A stretch of 64,000 nt of DNA, from the NCBI GenBank assembly GCA_023395555.1, contig JAEWYQ010000001.1:18659-82658 (forward strand), written 5' to 3'. The DNA comes from Bacillota bacterium (GTDB lineage: Bacteria > Bacillota > Clostridia > Lachnospirales > Lachnospiraceae). The translations under genes were made by a program, and so were the position numbers. The notes beneath the pieces were generated by a model. It worked only from the letters and a program-made list of their open reading frames with translations. It had not been told where the DNA came from and did no database searches. Position 1 is the stretch's first letter, and every line of letters begins with the position of its first letter. Below are positions 40,947 through 49,670 of this stretch, one piece after another.

Positions 40947-41843
40947 CTAGGATAATTCATTCTCATAGATACCTGCCTGATCAATAATGGCAGTGCCGAT
41001 TCCCCGGTTAGTAAAGAACTCCAGCAGCAGGCAGTGTTCTATTCTTCCGTCCAGAATATGTACCCTGGATACACCGTTTCTCACCGCATCCACACAATTT
41101 TTCAGCTTCGGAAGCATACCGCCGCCAATGAAGCCGCTGTCCAGCAGCTCATCCGCCTTATCCAGCGTCAGGACGGATATTAAGCTGTCCTTGTCCTTGG
41201 GATCGGCATAGACTCCTTCAATATCTGTGAGAAATACCAGCTTCTCCGCACCGATGGCTGTGGCTACCGCACAGGCGGCATCATCGGCATTGATATTGTA
41301 ATTCTGGTATTCATCGTCCAGACCGATGGGGGCAATGACCGGCACAAAATCATTCGCTATGAGGGTATCGATGAGATTCGTGTTGACCTCCTTGATATTG
41401 CCCACAAACCCGATATCCTGGCCGTTCACGGTCCTCTTCTCCACCTTCAGGGTGCAGCCGTCCTTCCCGCTGATGCCCACCGCTTTGACGCCCAGCTGCT
41501 CCACCATCTGCACCAGGCTTTTATTCACCTTCCCCAAAACCATCTCAGCTACTTCCATGGTCTGCTCATCGGTGACTCTTAAGCCCTCCACAAATCTGGA
41601 TTCATGCCCCAGCAGTCCCAGCCATTTCGTGATTTCCTTGCCGCCGCCGTGGACGATAATAGGCTGCATACCCACCAGCTTTAAGAGCGCCACATCCTTG
41701 ATCACATTATGCTGAAGATCATCATCCAGCATAGCGCTCCCGCCGTATTTCACCACTACCTTCTTATTATTAAATTTCTGAATATAGGGAAGGGCCTCGA
41801 TCAAAGTCTGGGCCTTCATTAATATCTGCTCCATTTGTTCCAT
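40947..41843 (-). CDS. argB: Acetylglutamate kinase
   Basis: About 298 residues with the amino-acid kinase pattern: [51 protein letters not shown] and [20 protein letters not shown], then [20 protein letters not shown]. It phosphorylates N-acetylglutamate, the controlled second step of the cyclic arginine pathway; the long N-terminal helix fits arginine-sensitive hexameric enzymes. ATG 41,843 has AGGA seven bases ahead. It lies between argJ and argD. Confidence 0.96.
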   Translation of the reverse strand: MEQMEQILMKAQTLIEALPYIQKFNNKKVVVKYGGSAMLDDDLQHNVIKDVALLKLVGMQPIIVHGGGKEITKWLGLLGHESRFVEGLRVTDEQTMEVAEMVLGKVNKSLVQMVEQLGVKAVGISGKDGCTLKVEKRTVNGQDIGFVGNIKEVNTNLIDTLIANDFVPVIAPIGLDDEYQNYNINADDAACAVATAIGAEKLVFLTDIEGVYADPKDKDSLISVLTLDKADELLDSGFIGGGMLPKLKNCVDAVRNGVSRVHILDGRIEHCLLLEFFTNRGIGTAIIDQAGIYENELS

Positions 41844-41894
41844 TCTGCATTCCTTTCCTGACAATAATAATCCTCCGGCAGCAATCCTCCGGTG

Positions 41895-43115
41895 TTATGA
41901 GCGGTAATCCGCATTAATCTTCACGTAATCATAGGACAGGTCACAGCCCCAGGCAGTTGCCGCGGCATTCCCTGCTTTCAGGTCTGCCATAGCTTTTACT
42001 TCCTTACCGGAGAGAATCCGGGTCGCTGTCTCCTCGGAATAATCCGTGGCCATTCCGTTCTCCACCAGCTTCAGCCTTCCGTCCGCGCTTTCAATATACA
42101 GATCCACCCGGTCAGGGTCAAAGCTGATGCCGGAATATCCCATGGCGCACAGGATTCTTCCCCAGTTGGCATCATTTCCGAACACAGCGGTCTTCACGAG
42201 ATTGGAGGTGATGATGGACTTGGCAAGAACGGACGCCTCCTCCCAGGTTGGGGCACCCTGTACCTGTACCTCGAAGAGCTTGGTGGCTCCTTCGCCGTCC
42301 GCAGCCATCTTCTTCGCCAGATCTGCTGTGACATAATTCAGAGCCTTGCAGAAAGCATCATAAGCTTCGCCCTTTTCCGTAATCTCCGCATTGCCAGCCA
42401 ATCCGTTGGCTAATAGAAGCAGAGAATCATTGGTGGAGGTATCCCGGTCGACACTGATCATATTAAAGGTGGTTTTTACATCCGCGCTGAGCGCTTCCTG
42501 CAACAGCTCCTTGCTGATCTTTAAGTCCGTGGTCACCACACCCAGCATGGTTGCCATATTGGGATGAATCATTCCCGAACCCTTGGCCATACCTCCTACC
42601 TTCACCTCTTTACCGTCAACCAGGAAGCTGACCGCGCATTCCTTCGAATAGGTATCCGTGGTCATAATTGCCTCTGCCGCCAGCAAAGCAGCCTCTCTTC
42701 CTTCCTTCAGCTCTCCGGCCAGAAGCTTTGCCCCTTCTTCGATTACATCGATGGGCATCTGCTTTCCGATCACACCGGTGGAGGCCGTATAGACCGCTTC
42801 TACCGGAATGCCCATGGCCTTTGCCACAGCCGCGGCCATTCTCTCATTATTCGTATCCCCTTCCGCCCCGGTACATGCATTGGCTACACCGCTGTTAAGG
42901 ACCACCGCCTGAACGAAGGGACTTTCCTTCGTTATCTTCATATCCCATTTTACCGGAGCTGCCTTCACAACATTGGTTGTAAAGGTTCCCGCTCCCTTCG
43001 CCGGCACTGAGGACCAGACCAGTGCCATATCCTTTCTCTTCTTCTTAATTCCGGCATATATCCCTGCTGCCTGAAAACCCTGAGGGGCTGTCACTCCTCC
43101 ATCTATCACTTTCAT
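41895..43115 (-). CDS. argJ: Bifunctional ornithine acetyltransferase / N-acetylglutamate synthase
   Basis: About 406 residues. The self-cleavage site is in GMAKGSGMIHPNMATMLGVV, where the threonine after Met-Ala becomes the catalytic N-terminus of the beta chain. VNSGVANACTGAEGDTN and NDANWGRILCAMGYSGI are further family signatures. It recycles the acetyl group from acetylornithine to glutamate. ATG 43,115 (MKVIDGGVTAPQGF) is preferred to upstream ATGs. ArgR-like boxes lie about 100 bases upstream. No argC is present beside it. Confidence 0.95.
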   Translation of the reverse strand: MKVIDGGVTAPQGFQAAGIYAGIKKKRKDMALVWSSVPAKGAGTFTTNVVKAAPVKWDMKITKESPFVQAVVLNSGVANACTGAEGDTNNERMAAAVAKAMGIPVEAVYTASTGVIGKQMPIDVIEEGAKLLAGELKEGREAALLAAEAIMTTDTYSKECAVSFLVDGKEVKVGGMAKGSGMIHPNMATMLGVVTTDLKISKELLQEALSADVKTTFNMISVDRDTSTNDSLLLLANGLAGNAEITEKGEAYDAFCKALNYVTADLAKKMAADGEGATKLFEVQVQGAPTWEEASVLAKSIITSNLVKTAVFGNDANWGRILCAMGYSGISFDPDRVDLYIESADGRLKLVENGMATDYSEETATRILSGKEVKAMADLKAGNAAATAWGCDLSYDYVKINADYRS

Positions 43116-43216
43116 CCGACACACCCTGCCTTTCACTGTCATTCTCATTCCGGCTCATTAATATGCATGTTTCATATGCTTCCTTGGAATATGCAAAATC
43201 AAGCGCCGCTAAAATA

Positions 43217-43250
43217 TTTATAATTATACATCCAAATTTAATTTTATGCA
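43217..43250 (-). promoter_or_regulatory. Two ArgR-type boxes upstream of argJ
   Basis: TTTATAATTATACA (43,217-43,230) and TTTAATTTTATGCA (43,237-43,250) match the palindromic ARG box pattern TGNATWWWWATNCA with one and two mismatches. Their starts are 20 bases apart, as for paired boxes bound by an ArgR hexamer. They lie between argJ and maf. Confidence 0.65.
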
Positions 43251-43254
43251 ATAC

Positions 43255-43866
43255 TTAATTTAAGTTTTTTAAATCAATCCCATGCCGAAGCATCACGGCA
43301 TAGATTTCCGCAATAGGAAAACCTACAACATTATAGTAGTCTCCTTCAATTTCCTTAATATAGATGCCAAAACTCCCTTGTATCCCATAGGCACCCGCCT
43401 TATCCATGGGTTCTCCGGATGCAGTATAATCAAGAAGCTGCCGGTCTGTCAGCGGATTTACCGTAACTCTGGTGCAGACGGAAAAATGCAGCTCCTCTTC
43501 CCATCCCTCCCGGTGCAGAATTATAATACTGACCCCTGTCAATACCTCATGGATGTCACCGGACAGCAGCCGCAGCATTCTTACCGCATCCGCTTCATCC
43601 CTGGGCTTGCCCAGAGCATGTTCCTTATAAAATACCATGGTATCGGCTCCGATGATAATGAGATCCGTATCCGCTCCTGCCCGAACCTTTGCTTCTTCTT
43701 TAACCGCCGCTGCTTTCAATCCCGCCAGAGCTTGTACCATCTTCTTCGGAACAGTCTCCTCTGTCACTTCCTTTACCCGGCTCGTAAGAACCCGGTAGGG
43801 AATTCCCATATTCTCCATGATTTCTTTGCGCCTTGGTGATTCTGATGCCAGTATGATTTGATACAT
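43255..43866 (-). CDS. maf: Maf-like nucleotide pyrophosphatase
   Basis: The 203-residue protein begins IILASESPRRKEIMENMGIP, the Maf nucleotide-binding signature, and has IIGADTMVFYKEHALGKPRD and GEPMDKAGAYGIQGSFGIYI. Maf proteins hydrolyse dTTP, UTP and modified nucleotides to clean the pool; B. subtilis Maf is linked to septum formation. AAAGGATA lies before ATG. It precedes argJ in the same direction, but ArgR-like boxes separate them. Confidence 0.94.
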   Translation of the reverse strand: MYQIILASESPRRKEIMENMGIPYRVLTSRVKEVTEETVPKKMVQALAGLKAAAVKEEAKVRAGADTDLIIIGADTMVFYKEHALGKPRDEADAVRMLRLLSGDIHEVLTGVSIIILHREGWEEELHFSVCTRVTVNPLTDRQLLDYTASGEPMDKAGAYGIQGSFGIYIKEIEGDYYNVVGFPIAEIYAVMLRHGIDLKNLN

Positions 43867-44003
43867 TCTTATCCTTTCCGGGGCTGCTGTCCCTGGGTTG
43901 AGCTTCCCTGTGCTTTCCTTAATATAGTCCGGTTAAAACCAGACGCCTCAAATATTATAATCGATTTTCCTCCATTATTCCAGCAGATTGATCTGCTTGT
44001 CAC

Positions 44004-44055
44004 TTAAAGTAACAATTCAGCCTCCGCACAGCCACAGGCTGAACTGTCACTTTAA
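44004..44055. repeat. Long imperfect inverted repeat upstream of argG
   Basis: TTAAAGTAACAATTCAGCCT (44,004-44,023) and the complement of AGGCTGAACTGTCACTTTAA (44,036-44,055) agree at 18 of 20 positions around a 12-base loop. It lies before the promoter, so it is not an argG leader. It could be a terminator-like or mobile miniature repeat. Confidence 0.65.
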
Positions 44056-44070
44056 TACAAAGAATAGTTT

Positions 44071-44137
44071 TGTATTTTTATACTTTTATTTATTTTTACC
44101 TATTGCATAATAATTAAATATGATGTATATTTAATCA
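44071..44137 (+). promoter_or_regulatory. argG promoter with three ArgR-type boxes
   Basis: TGTATTTTTATACT (44,071-44,084), TGCATAATAATTAA (44,104-44,117) and TGTATATTTAATCA (44,124-44,137) each match TGNATWWWWATNCA with one or two mismatches; the last two start 20 bases apart. TTTACC (44,095-44,100), an 18-base spacer and TATGAT (44,119-44,124) form a promoter that the boxes overlap, so arginine-bound ArgR would block it. Confidence 0.65.
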
Positions 44138-44183
44138 AATAGAAGTTTTCCCACTTTATGAAAGAGTATACGGAGGTAGTCTT

Positions 44184-45395
44184 ATGAAAGAGAAAGTAAT
44201 TCTTGCTTATTCCGGTGGTCTGGATACCACCGCCATCATTCCCTGGTTAAAGGAAAATTACGATTATGATGTAATCTGTGTGTGTATCGATGTAGGACAG
44301 GGTAACGAGCTGGACGGTCTGGAGGAAAGAGCCAAGCTATCCGGTGCCACAAAGCTGTATATTGAAGATGTGGTCGACGAATTTGTCAACGATTATGTAA
44401 TTCCCTGTGTAAAGGCCAATGCCGTGTATGAAAACAAGTATCTCCTGGGAACCTCCATGGCACGCCCGGTTATTGCCAAAAGGCTGGTGGAAATCGCCCG
44501 TATCGAGGGAGCCACCGCAATCTGTCATGGCGCAACGGGAAAAGGAAACGACCAGGTACGTTTTGAATTAACCATTAAGGCCCTTGCTCCCGACCTGAAG
44601 ATCATCGCTCCCTGGAGAATCTGGACCATGGCTTCCCGCGAGGAAGAAATCGAGTACTGCGCAAAGCATGGCATCCATCTTCCCTTCTCCAACGATAACA
44701 GCTATTCCCGTGACCGCAACCTCTGGCATATCAGCCATGAAGGACTTGAACTGGAGGTTCCCTCCAACGCACCTAATTATGATCATTTGCTGGTTCTGGG
44801 CGTTACTCCTCAGGAAGCTCCCGATGAGGGCGAGACCATCAGCCTCACCTTTGAGAAGGGCATCCCTACCGCGTTGAACGGCAAGGCGATGACTGCGGCA
44901 GATATCATCAAAGAGTTGAATACCATCGGCGGCAAGCACGGCGTCGGTATCGTCGATATTGTTGAAAACCGTGTGGTGGGCATGAAATCCCGCGGCGTAT
45001 ACGAGACTCCCGGCGGCACCATCCTGATGGAAGCACATATGCAGTTAGAGGAATTGATTCTGGACCGTGCCACCATGACGGCGAAGAAGGAAGTCGGCAA
45101 CCGTTTTGCTGATATTGTATACGAGGGCAAATGGTTCACTCCTCTGCGGGAAGCATACCAGGCATTTGTAGATGTGACCCAGGAATATGTAACCGGAGAG
45201 GTCAAGCTGATGCTCTATAAGGGAAATATCATTAAGCAGGGAACCACTTCCCCCTATTCCCTGTATAACGAAAGCATTGCTTCCTTCACCACAGGAAGTC
45301 TGTATAATCATCATGATGCAGAAGGCTTCATCAACCTGTTCGGCCTGTCCCTCAAGGTTCGCGCAATGAAGATGGCTTCCCTGGATCAGGAATAA
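44184..45395 (+). CDS. argG: Argininosuccinate synthase
   Basis: A 403-residue enzyme joining citrulline and aspartate with ATP. The P-loop [15 protein letters not shown] (8-22), the [16 protein letters not shown] block and [13 protein letters not shown] are diagnostic. CGGAGGT lies nine bases before ATG 44,184. It stands alone and rightward; argH is not in the window. ArgR-like boxes upstream link it to the argJ-argB-argD group on the other strand. Confidence 0.97.
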   Translation: MKEKVILAYSGGLDTTAIIPWLKENYDYDVICVCIDVGQGNELDGLEERAKLSGATKLYIEDVVDEFVNDYVIPCVKANAVYENKYLLGTSMARPVIAKRLVEIARIEGATAICHGATGKGNDQVRFELTIKALAPDLKIIAPWRIWTMASREEEIEYCAKHGIHLPFSNDNSYSRDRNLWHISHEGLELEVPSNAPNYDHLLVLGVTPQEAPDEGETISLTFEKGIPTALNGKAMTAADIIKELNTIGGKHGVGIVDIVENRVVGMKSRGVYETPGGTILMEAHMQLEELILDRATMTAKKEVGNRFADIVYEGKWFTPLREAYQAFVDVTQEYVTGEVKLMLYKGNIIKQGTTSPYSLYNESIASFTTGSLYNHHDAEGFINLFGLSLKVRAMKMASLDQE

Positions 45396-45405
45396 ATCAT
45401 AAATC

Positions 45406-45464
45406 CGGTGATGAAAGGATGCGTCTATTCCACTTGCATCCTCTGATCACCGGATTTTTATCTG
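45406..45464. terminator. Bidirectional terminator between argG and hydrolase
   Basis: AAATCCGGTGAT (45,409-45,420) pairs with ATCACCGGATTT (45,448-45,459), with inner GGATGC/GCATCC pairing, followed by a T-run. It ends argG and the converging hydrolase gene; the hydrolase stop at 45,458 lies in the stem. Confidence 0.85.
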
Positions 45465-46396
45465 TCATACCATCGTCCATGCCCTTTCTCCCAGTTCCTG
45501 AGAAATCTCTCCACCACCTTCTCATATCCCTCCTTATTCCTGCAATAGCTTTCGGCATGGCGGGCTCCTGCCACAAGATAGAGCGCTTTATTCTTCTTTT
45601 TACAGGCATACATTTCTTTGGACATCGCGGCAGGCACGTAATGGTCATTCTTCCCATGGATAAACAGGATGGGGGTCAGAGTACGGCGGACCGTTGATAC
45701 CGGGGACACCTCACTGTACCAAAAGCCTGCCCTCAGATAAGTGAGGAGGCTTTCCACCGGAATAAGAAAACAGGGCAGATGATAATACTGCTTTAACTGG
45801 TGGCATAATAACTGTGTCAGATCCGAATAGGCACAATCTGCAATTGCGGCACTGATTCTGTGATCAATTCCAAGATGCATCAAAACCGTGGCCGCTCCCA
45901 TGGACTCTCCGTGAGTAATGATTTTGCAGTCAGTTCCAAAGCGTTCGATGCACCAGTCTACCAGTTTCTTTAAATCGTATTTTTCATAAAATCCCATGGA
46001 GGTATGAGCCTTCCCGCTGTAGCCGTGATTGCGGTGATCATAGATCAGCACCCGGAAACCCAGCCGGAAGAACATGGCGGCGTATTTTAAGCTGGTGTAT
46101 TTCGCACAGCCAAGGCCATGACACAGGATTACCACCCTGCTGTGAGACCTCCTTTCGTCCTGCTCTCGCAGCTCCTTGCTCCTGCCATCCAGCAGCTCAC
46201 AGGAAAGCCGGTAGCCATAATCCGATTTCAAGGTGAAGATCTCCTTATCCCAGGCATAATATTCCTCCGGATTCGCTCTGTTACAATCCATTTCTCTCTG
46301 ATAGCCCTTATGATAGGGCAATTTCCTGGGCTTTAAGATCAAATCGGAAAGACACCATAGCCATTCAATCATCCATACTCCAATAAATTTCAGCAT
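45458..46396 (-). CDS. Alpha/beta hydrolase (YqkD-like)
   Basis: A 312-residue hydrolase with an N-terminal membrane-spanning or anchoring helix (MLKFIGVWMIEWLWCLSDLI). VVILCHGLGCAKYTS forms the oxyanion strand, the nucleophile serine is in ITHGESMGAATVLMHLG, and the Asp/His of the triad lie in LFIHGKNDHYVP and GARHAESY. It resembles B. subtilis YqkD; substrate unknown. GGGGGG eight bases before the ATG is its ribosome site and is paired in a hairpin (46,405-46,449). Confidence 0.88.
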   Translation of the reverse strand: MLKFIGVWMIEWLWCLSDLILKPRKLPYHKGYQREMDCNRANPEEYYAWDKEIFTLKSDYGYRLSCELLDGRSKELREQDERRSHSRVVILCHGLGCAKYTSLKYAAMFFRLGFRVLIYDHRNHGYSGKAHTSMGFYEKYDLKKLVDWCIERFGTDCKIITHGESMGAATVLMHLGIDHRISAAIADCAYSDLTQLLCHQLKQYYHLPCFLIPVESLLTYLRAGFWYSEVSPVSTVRRTLTPILFIHGKNDHYVPAAMSKEMYACKKKNKALYLVAGARHAESYCRNKEGYEKVVERFLRNWEKGHGRWYDR

Positions 46397-46399
46397 AAT

Positions 46400-46453
46400 A
46401 AAATCCCCCCGAAAAATTATGGGATCATTATTCCCAAATATCCGGGGGGTTAT
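46400..46453 (-). terminator. GC hairpin that includes the hydrolase ribosome site
   Basis: CCCCCC (46,405-46,410 on plus) pairs with GGGGGG (46,444-46,449), with inner GGGAT/TCCC pairs. In the minus-strand message the second arm is GGGGGGATTTTATT, so it could terminate the phosphodiesterase transcript and also hide the hydrolase ribosome site. Confidence 0.65.
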
Positions 46454-46469
46454 GCATGCCTGAGATCAA

Positions 46470-47324
46470 TCAGCCGCCATCCTGCTTTCCTGCCGCCAGC
46501 TTTCCGCCGGGGATAAATTTATCAAATATAAAGAGATCAAAATACTTCGAGCTGCTCTCCAGTTCCTCCTGGGATTTTATAGTCCAGGCGGCTGTCTTCA
46601 CCCGGTACAGCTTTCTGCAGATCGTGAAAGAAAGGGCCGTTTTATACAGATGATTATAGGCTATAAAATCTGGCTTTGTTAAAAAGTTCATTAAAAGGTG
46701 TTTTAGTAAGAAATATTGAAACGAATTTCCTTCCGTTTCATCCTTTTTGAAATCAGAGGACAACTGCCCCCTGATTACCTGGGGATAATGCTTCTTATAC
46801 CATATCAAACCGAAGGGATTAAAGGATTCTATCACATAGAAGCCCTTATAATCCTTCAACAGCTTCGCTGCCTCCGTACACAAGCGCTCCGCCTTCCAGG
46901 GAATCTTCAGTTCAACAATCAGGGGCACACGGCCATCCACCAGCTCCAGCACTTCCTTCAAGGTGGGAATCCGCTCCTTGGATTTAAACAGGGTGTACCG
47001 CCGCAGCTCCTTGCAGGTCAGGGAGGATACCTGGATATCCTTATGGCAGGCGCGCTGCAAGGTATAATCATGCAAAATAACCGGAACCTGATCCTTTGTC
47101 AGCTGAACATCCAGTTCAATGCCATACCCTTTCTCCACTGCCAGGGCAAAGGCTTTCAAAGAGTTCTCCGGCGCTTCGCTCTTGTTATTATGCAGTCCCC
47201 GGTGTGCATAGAGCCAGCCGTCCATGGAAGCAATCTTTTTACCTGGCCGAAGCTTCGGCATGATAGCCAGTAAATATAAAATACATACGGTAACAATAAC
47301 GATGATTAGTATCTTAAGTAACAT
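46470..47324 (-). CDS. Glycerophosphodiester phosphodiesterase family protein
   Basis: A 284-residue protein with one N-terminal membrane helix (LLKILIIVIVTVCILYLLAI) and a GDPD barrel: AHRGLHNNKSEAPENSLKAF, GYGIELDVQLTKDQVPVILH, and later PLIVELKIPW. These carry the catalytic His pair and metal-binding Glu/Asp. It cleaves glycerophosphodiesters to glycerol 3-phosphate and alcohols, probably at the outer membrane face. The hydrolase gene follows in the same direction. Confidence 0.92.
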   Translation of the reverse strand: MLLKILIIVIVTVCILYLLAIMPKLRPGKKIASMDGWLYAHRGLHNNKSEAPENSLKAFALAVEKGYGIELDVQLTKDQVPVILHDYTLQRACHKDIQVSSLTCKELRRYTLFKSKERIPTLKEVLELVDGRVPLIVELKIPWKAERLCTEAAKLLKDYKGFYVIESFNPFGLIWYKKHYPQVIRGQLSSDFKKDETEGNSFQYFLLKHLLMNFLTKPDFIAYNHLYKTALSFTICRKLYRVKTAAWTIKSQEELESSSKYFDLFIFDKFIPGGKLAAGKQDGG

Positions 47325-47374
47325 AATTTTGCCTCCGTTTATGTCATATAGTCTGCACTGCCGTCAATCCCCGT

Positions 47375-48661
47375 TTAATCGGGAATGTTAAAATTCTCTA
47401 CCATATCCTTCTTTCTCACCGGCCTGGAGTCTCCATGCATTACAAAGAGCATCGTGCATAAGGATGCTACGGAAAAGATTACCGCATAAGGGAACAGGGT
47501 CCGGTAGGATACATACTCCAGCAGCGCTCCCGATGCAATGGGTGTTAACGTCTGGGCCGTCATGGAAAAGGTATAATAAAGCCCCGTGTATTTGCCGATG
47601 TCCGAGCCCTTGCACATCTCAACCACCATGGGATAGGAATTCACGTTAATAGCCGCCCAGCCGATTCCGGTGAAGGCAAATACCACATTGATCCAGGGGG
47701 AATACTGGGTGAACAAAGCTCCGCATAAATAGGAAGCGGTCATAAAAATGATACCTGCCAGTATGGTCTTCTTACGTCCCACAAGGCTGGCAATAATACC
47801 GATGGGGATGTAGCTTAGAATCGCCGCAATGGTAGCTACCAGCAAAGAGTCCGCAAAGCCTCCCTCACCCAGCCCCCATACCTGTTCCACATATCTGGAA
47901 TAAGCTGTTGTGACGGCATTATAAGCCGTAAACCATAGGAAAATGGATGCCAGCAGCAGAATAAAGCTTTTCCGTACCTCTTTCGGCATCCCGCCGCCCT
48001 GCTTTTCGTCGGAGGGAGATATGGTCTCCTCTTTTTTATGTACGGCCCCTGCTTCCAGGTCAACCGATGCGGCAAGCTTCTTCTCTCTTATGGTGAGAAG
48101 CAGAATAATTACGGCAATCACCATGAGAACCGAAACGGAGAGAAATACTTCCTGATAAGCGGTCCCTTCCTTCACCAGCAGCTTAATCATAACCAGCGCA
48201 TAGACACCGCCGATGGCTCCCATAAGATTAATGATGGCATTGGCCTTGCTTCGGAGCGGCTTGGGTGTAAGATCCGGCATCAGGGCAACCGCCGGAGACC
48301 GGTAGGAACCCATGGCAATCAGTACTACTCCAAGAGCAATCATGAACATAGGCAGGCTGGCGGCCTTATTGGCGATGGGAAGAAAGGACATGGCCACTAC
48401 AGCTGCCAGCGTACCCCCGCAGATAAAAGGCGTTCTCTTCCCCAAGGGAGTATTCACCCTGTCTGAAAGGGACCCGAACAGGGGCAGCAAAAATAAGGCC
48501 AGTACATTATCCAAAGCCATCAGAACCCCTGTTACCGTTTCCCCAAGGCCAAAGGTTTTCTTCAATATCAGCGGAATGATATTGTCATACATTTGCCAAA
48601 AGGCACAAATCGACAGAAATGCAAACCCTACAAAGAATGTCCTCTTATAGTTTAACCTCAT
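47375..48661 (-). CDS. Major facilitator superfamily transporter
   Basis: A 428-residue 12-helix transporter. The motif between helices 2 and 3 is PLFGSLSDRVNTPLGKRTPF. A charged central loop (EAGAVHKKEETISPSDEKQG) separates the two halves, and the second half starts with FILLLASIFLWFTAYNAVTT. The pattern resembles the sugar-cation type (SUC/SLC45-like or GPH-like) rather than drug pumps, but no sugar-binding residue can be assigned. It lies upstream of the GDPD gene in the same direction with a 50-base gap. Confidence 0.88.
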   Translation of the reverse strand: MRLNYKRTFFVGFAFLSICAFWQMYDNIIPLILKKTFGLGETVTGVLMALDNVLALFLLPLFGSLSDRVNTPLGKRTPFICGGTLAAVVAMSFLPIANKAASLPMFMIALGVVLIAMGSYRSPAVALMPDLTPKPLRSKANAIINLMGAIGGVYALVMIKLLVKEGTAYQEVFLSVSVLMVIAVIILLLTIREKKLAASVDLEAGAVHKKEETISPSDEKQGGGMPKEVRKSFILLLASIFLWFTAYNAVTTAYSRYVEQVWGLGEGGFADSLLVATIAAILSYIPIGIIASLVGRKKTILAGIIFMTASYLCGALFTQYSPWINVVFAFTGIGWAAINVNSYPMVVEMCKGSDIGKYTGLYYTFSMTAQTLTPIASGALLEYVSYRTLFPYAVIFSVASLCTMLFVMHGDSRPVRKKDMVENFNIPD

Positions 48662-48696
48662 ACTTCCTCCTTCCGCCCTATCCGGGCGACCGCATA

Positions 48697-49449
48697 TTAT
48701 GCTTGATTTGTGAAAATATATGCTCCAATCCCCACTGCAATGGTCAGATTCAGAGAATCCACATCTGGTGACTGGGGGATATAGATACTGGTTCCAACCT
48801 CAAGATAGGAGGCATCCAGACCCGTGGCCTCGTTGCCAAAGACCAGAGAAAAAAGCTCTGCCTTGGGGCAATCCTTAACCGTCAGGGGCTTCTTACCGTC
48901 AAGCATGAAGGTAAAGATCTCATGCTCCGGAAATTCCCTGCGGTATTCCTTAAAATCATGATAGTGATGGAAATTCAGCCGGAACAGCGCCCCCATGGAG
49001 GAACGCACCGTCTTCGGATGATAAATATCCGCCCCCGGCAATATAATGGCAATATCATAGATGCCAAAGCCTGCCGCGGTCCGCAGAATAGTCCCCAGGT
49101 TCCCCATATTGCTGGGATTCACCAAAACGATATGGGGCCGGTCCCCTCTCAGCCTGCAATCATATTTATGAAATATACCGGCGGCATAACAGTTCTCCTT
49201 ATCACTGATTTTAGCAATTAATTTATTATTGAATTCCACGGGGATGTGATTTTCTTCGCACAGCGCCGCCAGCTTATCCCGGTCTGTAAAGCCGGTATCC
49301 ATCACTGCCTTGATTACCTGCTCCGGCCTTGCCTTAATCAGTTCATAGGTGGGAAATGCACCCAGCGTATAAGAGTAATCCGCATCCTTTTTATATGGCT
49401 TTATCTGGCCCTGTTCCGGGCCGGATATTCTCCTTTTATCATTGTCCAA
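48697..49449 (-). CDS. TrmH/SpoU-family RNA 2'-O-methyltransferase
   Basis: The 250-residue protein has the SPOUT knot motifs: HIVLVNPSNMGNLGTILRTA (motif 1), FSLVFGNEATGLD (motif 2) and IPQSPDVDSLNLTIAVGIGA (motif 3). The N-terminal ~90 residues would bind RNA. It methylates ribose 2'-hydroxyls of rRNA or tRNA with SAM; the precise target is not visible. It is followed in the same direction by the MFS transporter. Confidence 0.92.
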   Translation of the reverse strand: MDNDKRRISGPEQGQIKPYKKDADYSYTLGAFPTYELIKARPEQVIKAVMDTGFTDRDKLAALCEENHIPVEFNNKLIAKISDKENCYAAGIFHKYDCRLRGDRPHIVLVNPSNMGNLGTILRTAAGFGIYDIAIILPGADIYHPKTVRSSMGALFRLNFHHYHDFKEYRREFPEHEIFTFMLDGKKPLTVKDCPKAELFSLVFGNEATGLDASYLEVGTSIYIPQSPDVDSLNLTIAVGIGAYIFTNQA

Positions 49450-49537
49450 GCAATTATCCTCCCATTACTCTTGTGTCAATCATACATTGCTTTTGTACTC
49501 ATTCTATTCTATTATAGTTATGTATAGTTATGCGAAA

Positions 49538-49572
49538 CAAGAAGGTCGTATCATATTGGACTACGATACGAC
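49538..49572 (-). terminator. Terminator after degV-family gene
   Basis: GGTCGTATC (49,543-49,551) and GATACGACC (49,563-49,572) enclose an 11-base loop. The minus-strand tail TTCTTGTTT is T-rich. It lies about 100 bases beyond the degV stop in the 221-base gap, which otherwise shows no feature. Confidence 0.75.
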
Positions 49573-49670
49573 CCTACTATAATTATACTTAATTTGGCAG
49601 AGGAAAGCAATTGGATTCCTTCCACTTTACAAACATTTTAAGCAGAACAGTAACAATTCAAACGGCAATG

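Larger units (their letters stand above)
43867..44183. other. 317-base gap between maf and argG with hairpin, boxes and promoter
   Basis: Holds a 20-base inverted repeat (44,004-44,055), a shorter AGCAGATTGATCTGCT symmetrical stretch (43,983-43,997), three ArgR-like boxes and the argG promoter. No gene seen. Confidence 0.6.
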
